From: Petasospora fabianii
Lineage: Eukaryota; Ascomycota; Saccharomycetes; Phaffomycetales; Wickerhamomycetaceae
Length of the DNA: 64,000 nt
Assembly: GCA_022641835.1 (NCBI GenBank)
Contig: CP048722.1
Span: 310,001-374,000 of the forward strand
Direction: 5' to 3'
The first letter of the stretch is position 1. Each line of letters begins with the position of its first letter. The notes beneath the pieces are model-generated. The model saw only the letters and a program-made list of their open reading frames with translations. It was not told the DNA's origin and ran no database searches. Positions 10,397 to 19,766 of this stretch are shown in pieces. A program made the position numbers and the translations under genes.

Positions 10397-11086
10397 TTAG
10401 AGGACAATCCGCACACTGTTCACTGGACGGTGATGGTGTACGAGTTGACTCCTCTCCACATAATAGAAGTAAACGTCATTAGGACTAATCTCAGCACTGC
10501 CAAAAACAATTGCCCTTGAATGTATAGACCATTGTGGATGACACAATTTCTCTGAGCTGATATGTGTGAGTGTACGAGTTGCCACATCCCAGAGCCAAAA
10601 GACACCGCATCCCTGAGACCCTTCATTGGTCATTAAGAGCAGAGCTTTCAAGTCAGGACTCACAGTAGCACCATCAATGTGTAACTCTTCATCATTATAC
10701 ACGAGAGATTCACCTTCGTAAAGTATTTCCTCTAATGAGTCGTCATCGGTGGTCTTTCTCACGTAAACGTCACCTTTCTTCAAGGCATAAAAGCCTCGTT
10801 TCTTATCAGACCCTTCTTCAAACCTTAGAAACACCGTTCCATCGTCCCAATCAGATAATGTTTCATGTGCTGCTTCCTCCCGTACCAACCTCGTATCGAA
10901 TTGGTATCCCAATTCCTCTTGCTCTTTTAAAACGGTATGTCTCGTTGGTGGAGAACTCGTTGTTCGTCCCGAAACTCCCTCTGGCTCAAAACAATAGAGG
11001 GCAATCCGGAGACATATGAGTCCGATAACAGTAGTGATGGCCCAGCTTGGACTACTATCAGATGTTCGTTGCTTTGTGGTGATCAT
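10397..11086 (-). CDS. Truncated DPAP-like type II membrane protein without catalytic domain
   Basis: 229 aa with an ATG at 11086. There is a short basic/polar cytosolic N-terminus, then a hydrophobic segment (WAITTVIGLICLRIALYCF, about residues 19-37). A lumenal part follows that aligns with the start of the neighbouring dipeptidyl aminopeptidase: FYALKKGDVYVRKTTDDDSL matches FVTQDDDLYLIKSIEDES, the VYNDEELHIDGATVSPDLKALL stretch matches YKGIDYSITNFVASPNLQYAL, and WSIHSRAIVF...NDVYFYYVE matches WSPTSDHIAY...NDVYIYDLQ. The protein stops there, with no serine hydrolase domain. The 351 bp downstream hold no recognisable remainder. It is a diverged partial duplicate: either a relic or a small membrane protein with a new role. 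The frame is intact over its length. Confidence 0.7.
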   Translation of the reverse strand: MITTKQRTSDSSPSWAITTVIGLICLRIALYCFEPEGVSGRTTSSPPTRHTVLKEQEELGYQFDTRLVREEAAHETLSDWDDGTVFLRFEEGSDKKRGFYALKKGDVYVRKTTDDDSLEEILYEGESLVYNDEELHIDGATVSPDLKALLLMTNEGSQGCGVFWLWDVATRTLTHISSEKLCHPQWSIHSRAIVFGSAEISPNDVYFYYVERSQLVHHHRPVNSVRIVL

Positions 11087-11345
11087 TGTCGTTAGAACGT
11101 GTCGTTAAATAAGGCTTTGGGTGGTCTGTAGAGGATAAGTAGGAGAAAGTCATATTTATGTGTCAACTCTTTTTGACACGTATAAGCGACGTGGCGCTAG
11201 TTTTTTTTTTTTGGGGCAATGTGGCTTGGCTATATATGTTGATACATTAGTTTGAGATCTCTTTGTTTTATGATACCTGACGTAGTCGCTTATCATTGTG
11301 ATACAATTCTACATCTTTTATCAATATCTTCAATGCATTAATCGT

Positions 11346-13721
11346 CTACTTCAATGCTATGTATGCACCACTGAATGCTCTTTCCAACCATCTCAATAAC
11401 TTGTTATAGATGATCACATTGGCATTATGATAACGAATTGCATGATCAGAATCTGGGAAGAAATGCAAATCATAATTCTCAACACCAGCCAAATCAAACT
11501 TATCCAATAACTTGGCACTTTGTTGGAAATGAACATTATCATCACCGGTTCCATGACATAGCAAAAATCTTGTACACTGACCAATCTGGGTAACGTTACT
11601 GACCGAAGCATTTGCATAACCCTCAGGATTGTTTTCTGGAGTATGCATATATCTCTCAGTGTAAACGGAATCATAAAGTCTCCAATCAGTCACTGGGGCC
11701 ACCGACATACCATAGTTAAAAGTCTCACCAGCATCTGCCTCAAGAGTCTTTAATGTCATATAACCTCCATAACTCCAACCAAACATGGCAATTTTGGAGC
11801 TATCGACATATGGTTTAGAAGACCAGTGTTTAGCTGCTGCGATTTGGTCAATTACTTCATAATAACCCAAATTATCTCTAACAACAGATCTAAATTGACG
11901 ACCTTTGAAACCAGTACCACGACCATCAACGGTAACAACTATAGCATCAAGTTGAGATGCAACAACTTCTGGGAAACTAAACTCAAATGTCTTTGTAACC
12001 AATTGACTTCCTGGTCCACCATAGACAAAGAACAAAACTGGATAATTCCTTTTTTCATCAAAATGTGGTGGTAATCTTTCAACATAATTAACAACGGCAG
12101 TACCAATATCAACTTCACCATATTGTAATGTTGGCAAGTCATAATCGTTTAACAATTCGTGTAATTTGGTGTTAGTCTCCAAAACTTTCGCCTCACCAGT
12201 ATAAAGATCAATTACCTTTTGTGAAGGGATACCTGGACCTCTATAACTCAATGATACAAATCTTGCACCTGTTGAGAATGAGGCAGAGAACCAACCTTCA
12301 CCATCTGTATATCTCTTTTTGTCACCGGAAGTCAAATGAACAGAATATAAATGTCTTTCAATGGATGAAACCTCAGTGGAGAAGAAATATACCAAGTTTT
12401 TAACATGATCAAATGCACTTGGTGCAGCGACAACTTCCCATTGACCTTTAGTTAATAACTTTGGAGTTGGATTATCCGGTGGAGAGAAATATGCCAAATG
12501 GTTGAATCCATCAACTGAGATGGTATCAATGTAACCATCAAATTCACGGGTATCAGATTTTGGAATAAACATGGTGTCATGTGTAATTTCAAACCAACTA
12601 TCTGTCACTTCGTCTCTAATGATCTTGAAAGACAAATCATTAGCATTAATCAAGACAACTTTAAGTAAATCCGATTCTCTGTTTATAGATTTGAGTAAGA
12701 GTTGATCATCACCAACCCACATCACTTCAGTGAAGATGTCATAAGAGTAATCGATAAACTTTGTAGTCTCTGACTCTAGATTGTAAACTGCAAGTTGAAC
12801 ATTTGGATTTTCAAATCCTGGTTTTGGATACTTGATCTTTCTTAATTCTGGGTATGCAGTATCATCTTGAGCAAAATATGTGATGGGGAACTCTGGAACA
12901 AGAGAATCATTTGTTCTTAAGAATGAAACAAAATCACCCTTTGGAGACCACCAAATTGCAGAATCACCTTCAAAGACCTCTTCTTCATAAACCCAATCTG
13001 GGATACCGTTGAATATACTAGCACTTCCATCGAATGAAGCTCTGATAGATTCAGCAGTTTGCAAATCGTAGATATAGACATCATTGTCCAAGACATATGC
13101 AATATGATCACTAGTTGGAGACCAGATGGCAATAGACAGGGAGTTATGAGTCAATGGCTTTATGGATTGTTCTTCAACATCCAAGATCCAATAAAGACCA
13201 AATGAAGAGTGTCTAAAATGTTGAGTCCAATTAGTTTGAATAAGAGCATACTGTAAGTTTGGACTTGCAACGAAGTTGGTGATAGAATAGTCGATACCCT
13301 TATATGAGATATTGGATCCATTATAGAGTACTTTTGCATATGATTCATCTTCAATTGATTTGATTAAGTAGAGATCATCATCCTGGGTTACAAAGGTACC
13401 CTTATCATTTGTAAATGAGTCAAGTTCTGAGATCCATTGAATAGATTTGAACTCTGGTGTAAATGAAGAGTTTCTTGTCTCTTCGAAGCTGATTAGGTTC
13501 TTATGTGATTGGTTGTCTGTCCACTTAGTCAATGAATCCTTATTAAGTGGATCCAGTAATTGAAGACTTTTCAGAGAATGTGTTGTAGAGATAAGTTTAT
13601 CAATACCAGAGATAAGTAATACAGACCCCCATACTAATGACAAGACAATGAAACCAAGTACAATTGGGACTTTTGATAGATTAGGGCGCCTGTGAGTGTC
13701 CACTTTCTCCTCAATGGTCAT
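11346..13721 (-). CDS. DAP2: Vacuolar/Golgi-type dipeptidyl aminopeptidase (DPP IV family)
   Basis: 791 aa type II membrane serine peptidase that removes X-Ala or X-Pro dipeptides. A short cytosolic tail precedes one membrane segment (VPIVLGFIVLSLVWGSVLL, near residue 19-40). A beta-propeller domain follows, then the S9B hydrolase domain. The nucleophile motif is GWSYGGY, and the Asp and His motifs are GTGDDNVHFQQ and DSDHAIRYHN. The glutamate pair that anchors the substrate N-terminus is in DWVYEEEVFEGD. I start at the ATG at 13721; the frame continues 5 codons upstream only through a TTG. The position next to RPN1 and near SLT2 matches S. cerevisiae DAP2 rather than STE13, but the sequence alone does not separate the two. 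Confidence 0.9.
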   Translation of the reverse strand: MTIEEKVDTHRRPNLSKVPIVLGFIVLSLVWGSVLLISGIDKLISTTHSLKSLQLLDPLNKDSLTKWTDNQSHKNLISFEETRNSSFTPEFKSIQWISELDSFTNDKGTFVTQDDDLYLIKSIEDESYAKVLYNGSNISYKGIDYSITNFVASPNLQYALIQTNWTQHFRHSSFGLYWILDVEEQSIKPLTHNSLSIAIWSPTSDHIAYVLDNDVYIYDLQTAESIRASFDGSASIFNGIPDWVYEEEVFEGDSAIWWSPKGDFVSFLRTNDSLVPEFPITYFAQDDTAYPELRKIKYPKPGFENPNVQLAVYNLESETTKFIDYSYDIFTEVMWVGDDQLLLKSINRESDLLKVVLINANDLSFKIIRDEVTDSWFEITHDTMFIPKSDTREFDGYIDTISVDGFNHLAYFSPPDNPTPKLLTKGQWEVVAAPSAFDHVKNLVYFFSTEVSSIERHLYSVHLTSGDKKRYTDGEGWFSASFSTGARFVSLSYRGPGIPSQKVIDLYTGEAKVLETNTKLHELLNDYDLPTLQYGEVDIGTAVVNYVERLPPHFDEKRNYPVLFFVYGGPGSQLVTKTFEFSFPEVVASQLDAIVVTVDGRGTGFKGRQFRSVVRDNLGYYEVIDQIAAAKHWSSKPYVDSSKIAMFGWSYGGYMTLKTLEADAGETFNYGMSVAPVTDWRLYDSVYTERYMHTPENNPEGYANASVSNVTQIGQCTRFLLCHGTGDDNVHFQQSAKLLDKFDLAGVENYDLHFFPDSDHAIRYHNANVIIYNKLLRWLERAFSGAYIALK

Positions 13722-14423
13722 CCTGTATGAGGTCAATGATAAAACAAGTTGATGATTGATGATTGGTAACTCTCTAAGAAGATAATGAATGAATCTGGAT
13801 CAACAAATGTGGCGGTTAAGAGAGAGACAGAGAGAGAGAAAGATATAGTGTGGCGGCAAACGTCATGTTTGTAAATGCTACTCTTCTTATCGTTACATTT
13901 ACCCCGTTAATAGAAGAAAATACCTAATACGGTGTATTACCATTTATAGAATATAGAGGTTACCCTCTCTCGGATCTTCGGTTCTTTAAAGCTCGGCTCG
14001 GTCGCGATTGCCATTTTTAATCATTTGCTTTTTCGTTCCCCTCGTTACCTCAACAACTTAGCAAACATAAACAAACAACAAAAAAATATGTTGCCCAGTG
14101 CGAAAATTTTTCTCTTCCTTTCTCCTAAAAGGAGGCGTGCCCAACCAAAATAAAGGAGCGTGCGCAAGCCCAAAAACTTGCCACAACAACCATCAACCGG
14201 GGCCACACACTTTGACACATTCGTCTGAGCACCTTCCCCCAGACACACACTCAGTAAGCACACACTTATACACAGTTAACCGACAACTCTTGTTCGACTA
14301 ACTTACACAACAGAGTTAGCGCCATTTGATTGAGGCTCTTTTGTGTTTGTTATTTGTTTACGCCACCCTTGCCGCCCTTGCCGCTATCATCCCTTCCTAT
14401 CCTCAGCAAGAGACTATCATACA
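13722..14423. promoter_or_regulatory. Divergent promoter, DAP2 and Rbf1-like gene
   Basis: 702 bp between two divergent starts. It has a GA-rich tract at about 13817-13842 and CA-rich sequence just before the Rbf1-like ATG. No strong motif match. Confidence 0.4.
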
Positions 14424-15611
14424 ATGAGCTTGGATCCTAATAGTCCAGCAAGTGCTGTTACTAGTGCAGCTAATGCACTTCAGAATGTTGGTATGGTTCA
14501 TGCCCTCGGTCAACAGCAGCAACAGTATAATCAACAACAACTTGCTCAGAACCAATTCTATCAACAGGCTCAAGTCCAAGCACAGCAACAACAGCAAGCT
14601 CAACATCAACATCAGCAACAAGTTCAAAACCGTCAACAGTTTACTACTCAGGACCTTCAGCAGCAACAACAACAACAGCAACAACAACATCAACAACAAT
14701 TGGCCTCTGTTTATGGTCAACAAGCTTCTTATGCCCAAGCTGCTCAGCAATTGGCACAACACTTGCCTCATGCAACTGGGTTAGCACCACCGGGTAATCC
14801 ACATTCTTTACAACAAATGCATTTACCTCAAACTGAATTTGATACAAGATCAGAACTTGTTACTTATATTCATCAATATGCTAAGGATAATGGGTTTGGT
14901 ATTGTTATATCTCATTCTAATGAGAAGGCAATCTATTTCACATGTGAACTTGGTGGTACTTACAGAAATAAGAGAAATATCAATGATAAGGAGAGAAAGA
15001 GGAAATTAACAACAAGAAAGATCAATTGTCCCTTCTCCATGGTTGCAAATTGTAAGAAGAATGATAATGATGAAGTTGTTAAGTGGATGTTAAGAATCAC
15101 TAATGCTGATCATAATCATGATAAACTCAATTTGAATGAAAGTTACCCCATGCTGAGAAGAAGAAATCCAGATATCAATCGTCGTATCCGTGAACTGTAT
15201 CTTAAGGGTAACAAACCATTACAAATTGAAAAACTTTTGAAAGATGAATTCAAAGATATCCTTATCAATAGAGAAGATATCTATAATGAAACAAGAAAGA
15301 TGAAACGTGAAGAAAAGGGCAAAACTGGTCATTCACCAACGGTATCTCAACAACATGAACAAAATGCTGCTGCTCAACTCAAGGCAATTGCTCATGAACA
15401 TGGATCATTTGAGCAAAACATTCCATCTCTATTGGAACAGGGGATACCACTAAACTTATCAGCTCAATATGGTACTTTACCTGCACAACAACAGAATTAT
15501 CAACAACAAATGTATCAACAAAATGTTGTTAATCAAGCTCTTGCTAATGCTCAACAAAATCAAAAAGATGATGCACTAAGCAATATCGATATCTCTCTTG
15601 TTAAGCAGTGA
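14424..15611 (+). CDS. Gln-rich transcription factor with WRKY-GCM1/FAR1-type zinc finger
   Basis: 395 aa. The N-terminal ~130 residues are dominated by Gln with His, Ala and runs of Q. A DNA-binding domain of the transposase-derived WRKY-GCM1/FAR1 class spans about residues 145-232. It shows the spaced ligands Cys (YFTCELGG), Cys (INCPFSM) and a terminal HxH (DHNHD), with the Arg/Lys-rich YRNKRNINDKERKRK between. A second helical basic region (residues ~240-300) and another Gln-rich tail follow. The layout resembles Candida Rbf1, a nuclear activator; Aft1 shares only the zinc-finger class. I chose the ATG at 14424; the in-frame extension upstream starts only at a non-AUG-like leader rich in Cys/Pro. 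The target genes are unknown. Confidence 0.75.
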   Translation: MSLDPNSPASAVTSAANALQNVGMVHALGQQQQQYNQQQLAQNQFYQQAQVQAQQQQQAQHQHQQQVQNRQQFTTQDLQQQQQQQQQQHQQQLASVYGQQASYAQAAQQLAQHLPHATGLAPPGNPHSLQQMHLPQTEFDTRSELVTYIHQYAKDNGFGIVISHSNEKAIYFTCELGGTYRNKRNINDKERKRKLTTRKINCPFSMVANCKKNDNDEVVKWMLRITNADHNHDKLNLNESYPMLRRRNPDINRRIRELYLKGNKPLQIEKLLKDEFKDILINREDIYNETRKMKREEKGKTGHSPTVSQQHEQNAAAQLKAIAHEHGSFEQNIPSLLEQGIPLNLSAQYGTLPAQQQNYQQQMYQQNVVNQALANAQQNQKDDALSNIDISLVKQ

Positions 15612-15786
15612 TCTTCTCTTCTTCTTCTTGATCTTCTTGTTTCTTATATGTTTTACTATACTCTTCTCTTTCTGTGTCTTGGATTATACAATCTATTTAT
15701 CGTTATCTATGTTGACTACTACAATCATCTCGTAACACATAACTTTAACTCTGAACTCTGAACTAAAACAAATAAACAAGTAAGCC

Positions 15787-17184
15787 TTATACCCTACGCA
15801 TCCCATCAAGACCATACTCCAAATCTTGCTCCAATCCAACAAACTCATGATTATAAACATTCTCTTGTGGTCTTGGTGGTAAATCCGTGGTGAAATGACC
15901 TTGTGGGATACCTAATTGACTTGGTGATTCTAATGATGGTTGAGTTTCAAAAAGGTGTTGTTGTGGTTGTTGTTGTTGTTGATAGAACTGTTCATATTGT
16001 TGTTGTGCCAATTGTTGTTCATATTGTTGTCTCTTAACATCTTCATCATGTCTTTGTTGATCAGCTTCTGGATTAACAAGATCCAATTCTTGTTCTTCTA
16101 TAGGTCTTCTAACAAATTCTCTAAAACTTGCAACTTCATCCAAGATCATTTGTCTCATTGTATCAAGATCATCAACTTCTTCAAAAGTGAAATCAAATTT
16201 TGTTTGACAAATTGGTTCATCACCTGGATCATGCCAAACACTTAAGTAAGGATGTGTTAATGCCTCTTCAACTGTTATTCTCTTTGCTGGATCAAGACAA
16301 AGCATTCTCTCTAATAGATCAAGTGCATCTGGATTAGCATTAGGGTAAAGTTGACTAAATGGAACTTTTGGCATAAATGGTAATGATCTAACATAATCCT
16401 GTGCTCTTTGTGATCCAATTCTTGTCAATGTATCCTCGGCTGGTGTTCCAACGATGTATAGGATCTTGTTTAATTGATCAACATAATCTTTACCTTGAAA
16501 GATTGGCTTACCACCAAGTAATTCAGCCAAGATACACCCCACGGACCAAATATCAATTGCCTTTGTATAAGATTGGAAACTAAGCATAATCTCTGGAGCT
16601 CTATACCATCTTGTAGCAACATACTCTGTTAAGAAACCAGCATTCTTCTCTGGGATTGAGGAATAACCTCTAGCGAGTCCAAAATCACAAATCTTTAACT
16701 CACAATCAGCATTAACAAGTAAGTTCCCCGGTTTAAGATCTCTATGCAACACATCAGCACTGTGAATGTACTTCAATCCACATAAAATTTGATAAATAAA
16801 ACTTTGGTAATGAGCATCGGTCAAAGGTTGTCCTGAACGAATGATCTGATGCATATCACACTCCATTAACTCCTCGTAAAGATAAACCTCGTTAAACTTA
16901 TCCTTATTAACAATATCAAGGTCATACAAACAAGTAATGTTCTTATGTCCTCTAAAATGTCTAAGCAGCTTAAGCTCCCTAAGTGCACGTTTGCAAAGGA
17001 TCTTCTTGCTAAAGATATTGGTCACCTTCTTGATGGCAACGTTGACATCGGGCGTCTCTGAGTACCGAGCAGAACAAACAATTCCATATGCTCCATGTCC
17101 AAGCTCCTTAATGATCTCAAACCGTTTGTCAATGGTAAACTCCTGGTGAAACACACTGAAGGTGTGACGTTCTGGCTCAGCCAT
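15787..17184 (-). CDS. SLT2: Cell-wall integrity MAP kinase
   Basis: 465 aa. The kinase domain starts near residue 22: glycine loop GHGAYG (29-34), ATP lysine K52 (AIKK), HRD at 147-149, DFG at 167-169, and the activation-loop TEY dual-phosphorylation motif at 186-188, followed by [11 protein letters not shown]. The TEY motif plus a Gln-rich C-terminal extension (runs of Q around residues 375-425) are typical of Slt2/Mpk1, the last kinase of the Pkc1-Bck1-Mkk1/2 cascade. The ATG at 17184 gives the conserved short N-terminus. The 3' end is convergent with the Rbf1-like gene, 175 bp away. Confidence 0.96.
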   Translation of the reverse strand: MAEPERHTFSVFHQEFTIDKRFEIIKELGHGAYGIVCSARYSETPDVNVAIKKVTNIFSKKILCKRALRELKLLRHFRGHKNITCLYDLDIVNKDKFNEVYLYEELMECDMHQIIRSGQPLTDAHYQSFIYQILCGLKYIHSADVLHRDLKPGNLLVNADCELKICDFGLARGYSSIPEKNAGFLTEYVATRWYRAPEIMLSFQSYTKAIDIWSVGCILAELLGGKPIFQGKDYVDQLNKILYIVGTPAEDTLTRIGSQRAQDYVRSLPFMPKVPFSQLYPNANPDALDLLERMLCLDPAKRITVEEALTHPYLSVWHDPGDEPICQTKFDFTFEEVDDLDTMRQMILDEVASFREFVRRPIEEQELDLVNPEADQQRHDEDVKRQQYEQQLAQQQYEQFYQQQQQPQQHLFETQPSLESPSQLGIPQGHFTTDLPPRPQENVYNHEFVGLEQDLEYGLDGMRRV

Positions 17185-17666
17185 CGTAGCAGTCAGTCGG
17201 TAGAAAGAAAAGTTTTAAGCAACAAAGGTTGCAGCACAACCCAGTGTAATCAGCCTATGACAACTGTATGTAAGTGTTACCCTGTTACTGCAAGGGGTTG
17301 AAAGGGGCGGACTTATGGCCTATTAAGTAGGTGTAAATGAGTATTGATGACGTAGTTCTGTCTCTCTGTCTCTTTGCCCTTGTTTTTAACTTGTTGAGCC
17401 TCCGACCGCGCACCTCGACAAAAGTATCTATTTTAATCCCACAGCCGACTCGACCCGCTTTAATTTACGGCTGCACTTGCGGGAATCCAACAACTGATTG
17501 GGTATCATTCTATAAATATGACCCTCGTGTGTGTGTGTCTGTGTAGTGAAAACAACCATCTCTGTATTCTGCTTTGGTACTCATCTTCACTCACATGGGT
17601 TTGGTACTCAGAATTACACAGTACGGATTAACTAAACTCCGACACAATCCTGTCAAAGAATACACA
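17185..17666. promoter_or_regulatory. SLT2 upstream region
   Basis: 482 bp between the SLT2 start and the 3' end of the helicase gene. A short GT-rich tract (about 17525-17545) is the only low-complexity feature; no RNA gene seen. Confidence 0.4.
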
Positions 17667-19766
17667 TCAGAGCCTCTGTAATTGTTGGTAAAACTTTTTC
17701 ACTTGCTCATTGGCACGGATCTTACCCTTTGAATAGTTCAAGATCTGCAGACGATCCTTCGACACAGCTCTAGAAAGTGAAACATAAACTTGACCAGCTT
17801 CAAACACTTTGGCAAGATCAACTTTGACTCTATCTAAGGTTTGACCTTGTGATTTGTGAATAGAGAGTGCCCATGATAACAATAACGGGAGTTGGACTCT
17901 CTTAATACCTGATTCCTCTGGTGAATATCCCTCACTAACAATGAACTCTTCCGGTTCAATAAGGTCAATTCTTGATCCATCAGGTGTAGTGAACTTAATC
18001 ACAGGCATTAACGTTGATGGATCTCTCATGGCAGAAGTAGCAATCTTCATCACTTCTTCTTGCCTATCATTAGGAATCTGTCGGATTTCATTAAGGATCT
18101 CCGAGCTAAGATCTGATAACCTGTGACACTTGGAGATAAGTCTCATCTCCTTAATACTCTGTTCAGTGCCCAATGACATTTGAAATGCTGAACGATATTC
18201 AATATAGATACCAGGTGATAAGAAAGCCAGCACTTTACCAACAGATCCATTGACAAGTGTCTCATCCTTGTTCTTAAGCATCATAACTTGAGCATCCTCT
18301 TTCAATATAAGCTTACTAACAGCCATTGTATTTTCCAAGAGTCTCTTCTCCTGATCATTTCTAGCAAAATCATTAGCTTCAAATATCATTTCCTTACCGG
18401 TTAACTGAGCCAAACGTCTCTTATTAGAGTTTTCAACCTCGTATCTCGTAGGATACAACTCTGTAGGTTGAATACCATCTTCATAAACAACTTCTCTGCT
18501 AAGCTCAATCAATTTTTGTGAAACCTCATCATTGACATCTGCAATTCTAACACAGTTCAAGATATCAACAAATTCAGAATCAGCTTGACGGAAAACTTTA
18601 TGAAGTAATACTTTATGTTGAATGAATCTCCAAGCATTACAATCAAAGCAAAAAGTCACAGGTGGTCCTTGTTTGTTTGGAACTGGTGGAAGTTGAAAGA
18701 AATCTCCTGTTAATACAACTTGAATACCACCAAATGGTAAATCAACTTCACGAACTCCCCTAGCAACTTGATCCAATTTATCCAAGAAATTACCATCTAA
18801 CATAGAAATTTCATCAACAATCAATGCCTTAGTTCTCTTCCAATTCTCTCTTCTCTCTGGATTCCTCTTAATAGTGGCAACATGTTGTCTTGGATGTTTA
18901 TCACCAATACCCATACCTGAGAATCTATTGATAGTTTGACCACCAATATTCACCGCTGCAAGACCAGTAGATGCAGTAACAGCAACGGCTCTTTGACCAA
19001 ATTTTGATCTTAAACGACGAACAATCTCTTTCATTAACACAGATTTACCTGTACCTGCAGAACCTGTATAAAAGACTGATTTGCCACCTTCAACAACAAG
19101 TTTAAGAATAGCACGTTGTTCATCACTTAACGTTATAGTATCAAGTGAACTATCCATATAGTTCGGCACATTTCTTGTCTTTTCTTTCAACCGTGGATTC
19201 TTCACCTTCGACAGAGAACTTGAATCCCATGGATTCTTTCTCTTAGTCTGTGAATTGATGGCCTTACCGCCAAATGATAACTGTGACTGACCAGAACCGC
19301 CACTTGTCTTTAGTGAATTCAACTTGACGTTTGGTGTGAAACTTTGAGAATGTACTGTAGTGATTGTGGTGTTCCTCGTAGATTCCCTAATGAGAGATCC
19401 AGCTGGTTGACTGTTCTTATAGTTCTTTATCTGTGGTTGTTCATTTTGTTCGTCTGATGTCAAGTCGATCTGTTCAACTTCATCAAAGGACGTTGTACTG
19501 GTCAATTGAGACAAAGAGCTCTTGGATCTGGAAAGACTCAATAATGTATCAACTTCAGAAGATGATCTGTTAATCTCAGACTGTGTCTTGAACTCAAGTG
19601 GCTTCTTCTTCTCCTTCTCCTCCTCCTCCATGTTACTCTTGGAACGGGAAAAGAACGAGAGAGGCTTCTGGTTGTTACGTTTCAAGAGTGGAGATGGCGC
19701 CTTGAACGGCAACTTCTTCTTGCTTATTATACGGGGCTTTACCGAAGTCCCAGAGTAGCCAGACAT
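17667..19766 (-). CDS. RRM3: Pif1-family 5'-3' DNA helicase (Rrm3/Pif1)
   Basis: 699 aa superfamily 1B helicase. The helicase domain runs from about residue 210: LSDEQRAILKLVVEG, Walker A GSAGTGKS at 235-242, then TASTGLAAVNIGGQTI, Walker B-like LIVDEISML, the GDFFQLPPV motif III, and the C-terminal LLLSWALSIHKSQGQTLDRV and YVSLSRA motifs. Pif1 enzymes clear replication barriers, G-quadruplexes and telomeric DNA. The N-terminus is basic and Ser-rich. It holds a PCNA-box-like NQKPLSFF (residues 32-39) and a SUMO-interaction-like QIDLTSDE (99-106). No clear mitochondrial presequence is seen. The position beside SLT2 matches S. cerevisiae RRM3; if the species has a single Pif1 protein, the name Pif1 would be equally right. 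Confidence 0.85.
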   Translation of the reverse strand: MSGYSGTSVKPRIISKKKLPFKAPSPLLKRNNQKPLSFFSRSKSNMEEEEKEKKKPLEFKTQSEINRSSSEVDTLLSLSRSKSSLSQLTSTTSFDEVEQIDLTSDEQNEQPQIKNYKNSQPAGSLIRESTRNTTITTVHSQSFTPNVKLNSLKTSGGSGQSQLSFGGKAINSQTKRKNPWDSSSLSKVKNPRLKEKTRNVPNYMDSSLDTITLSDEQRAILKLVVEGGKSVFYTGSAGTGKSVLMKEIVRRLRSKFGQRAVAVTASTGLAAVNIGGQTINRFSGMGIGDKHPRQHVATIKRNPERRENWKRTKALIVDEISMLDGNFLDKLDQVARGVREVDLPFGGIQVVLTGDFFQLPPVPNKQGPPVTFCFDCNAWRFIQHKVLLHKVFRQADSEFVDILNCVRIADVNDEVSQKLIELSREVVYEDGIQPTELYPTRYEVENSNKRRLAQLTGKEMIFEANDFARNDQEKRLLENTMAVSKLILKEDAQVMMLKNKDETLVNGSVGKVLAFLSPGIYIEYRSAFQMSLGTEQSIKEMRLISKCHRLSDLSSEILNEIRQIPNDRQEEVMKIATSAMRDPSTLMPVIKFTTPDGSRIDLIEPEEFIVSEGYSPEESGIKRVQLPLLLSWALSIHKSQGQTLDRVKVDLAKVFEAGQVYVSLSRAVSKDRLQILNYSKGKIRANEQVKKFYQQLQRL

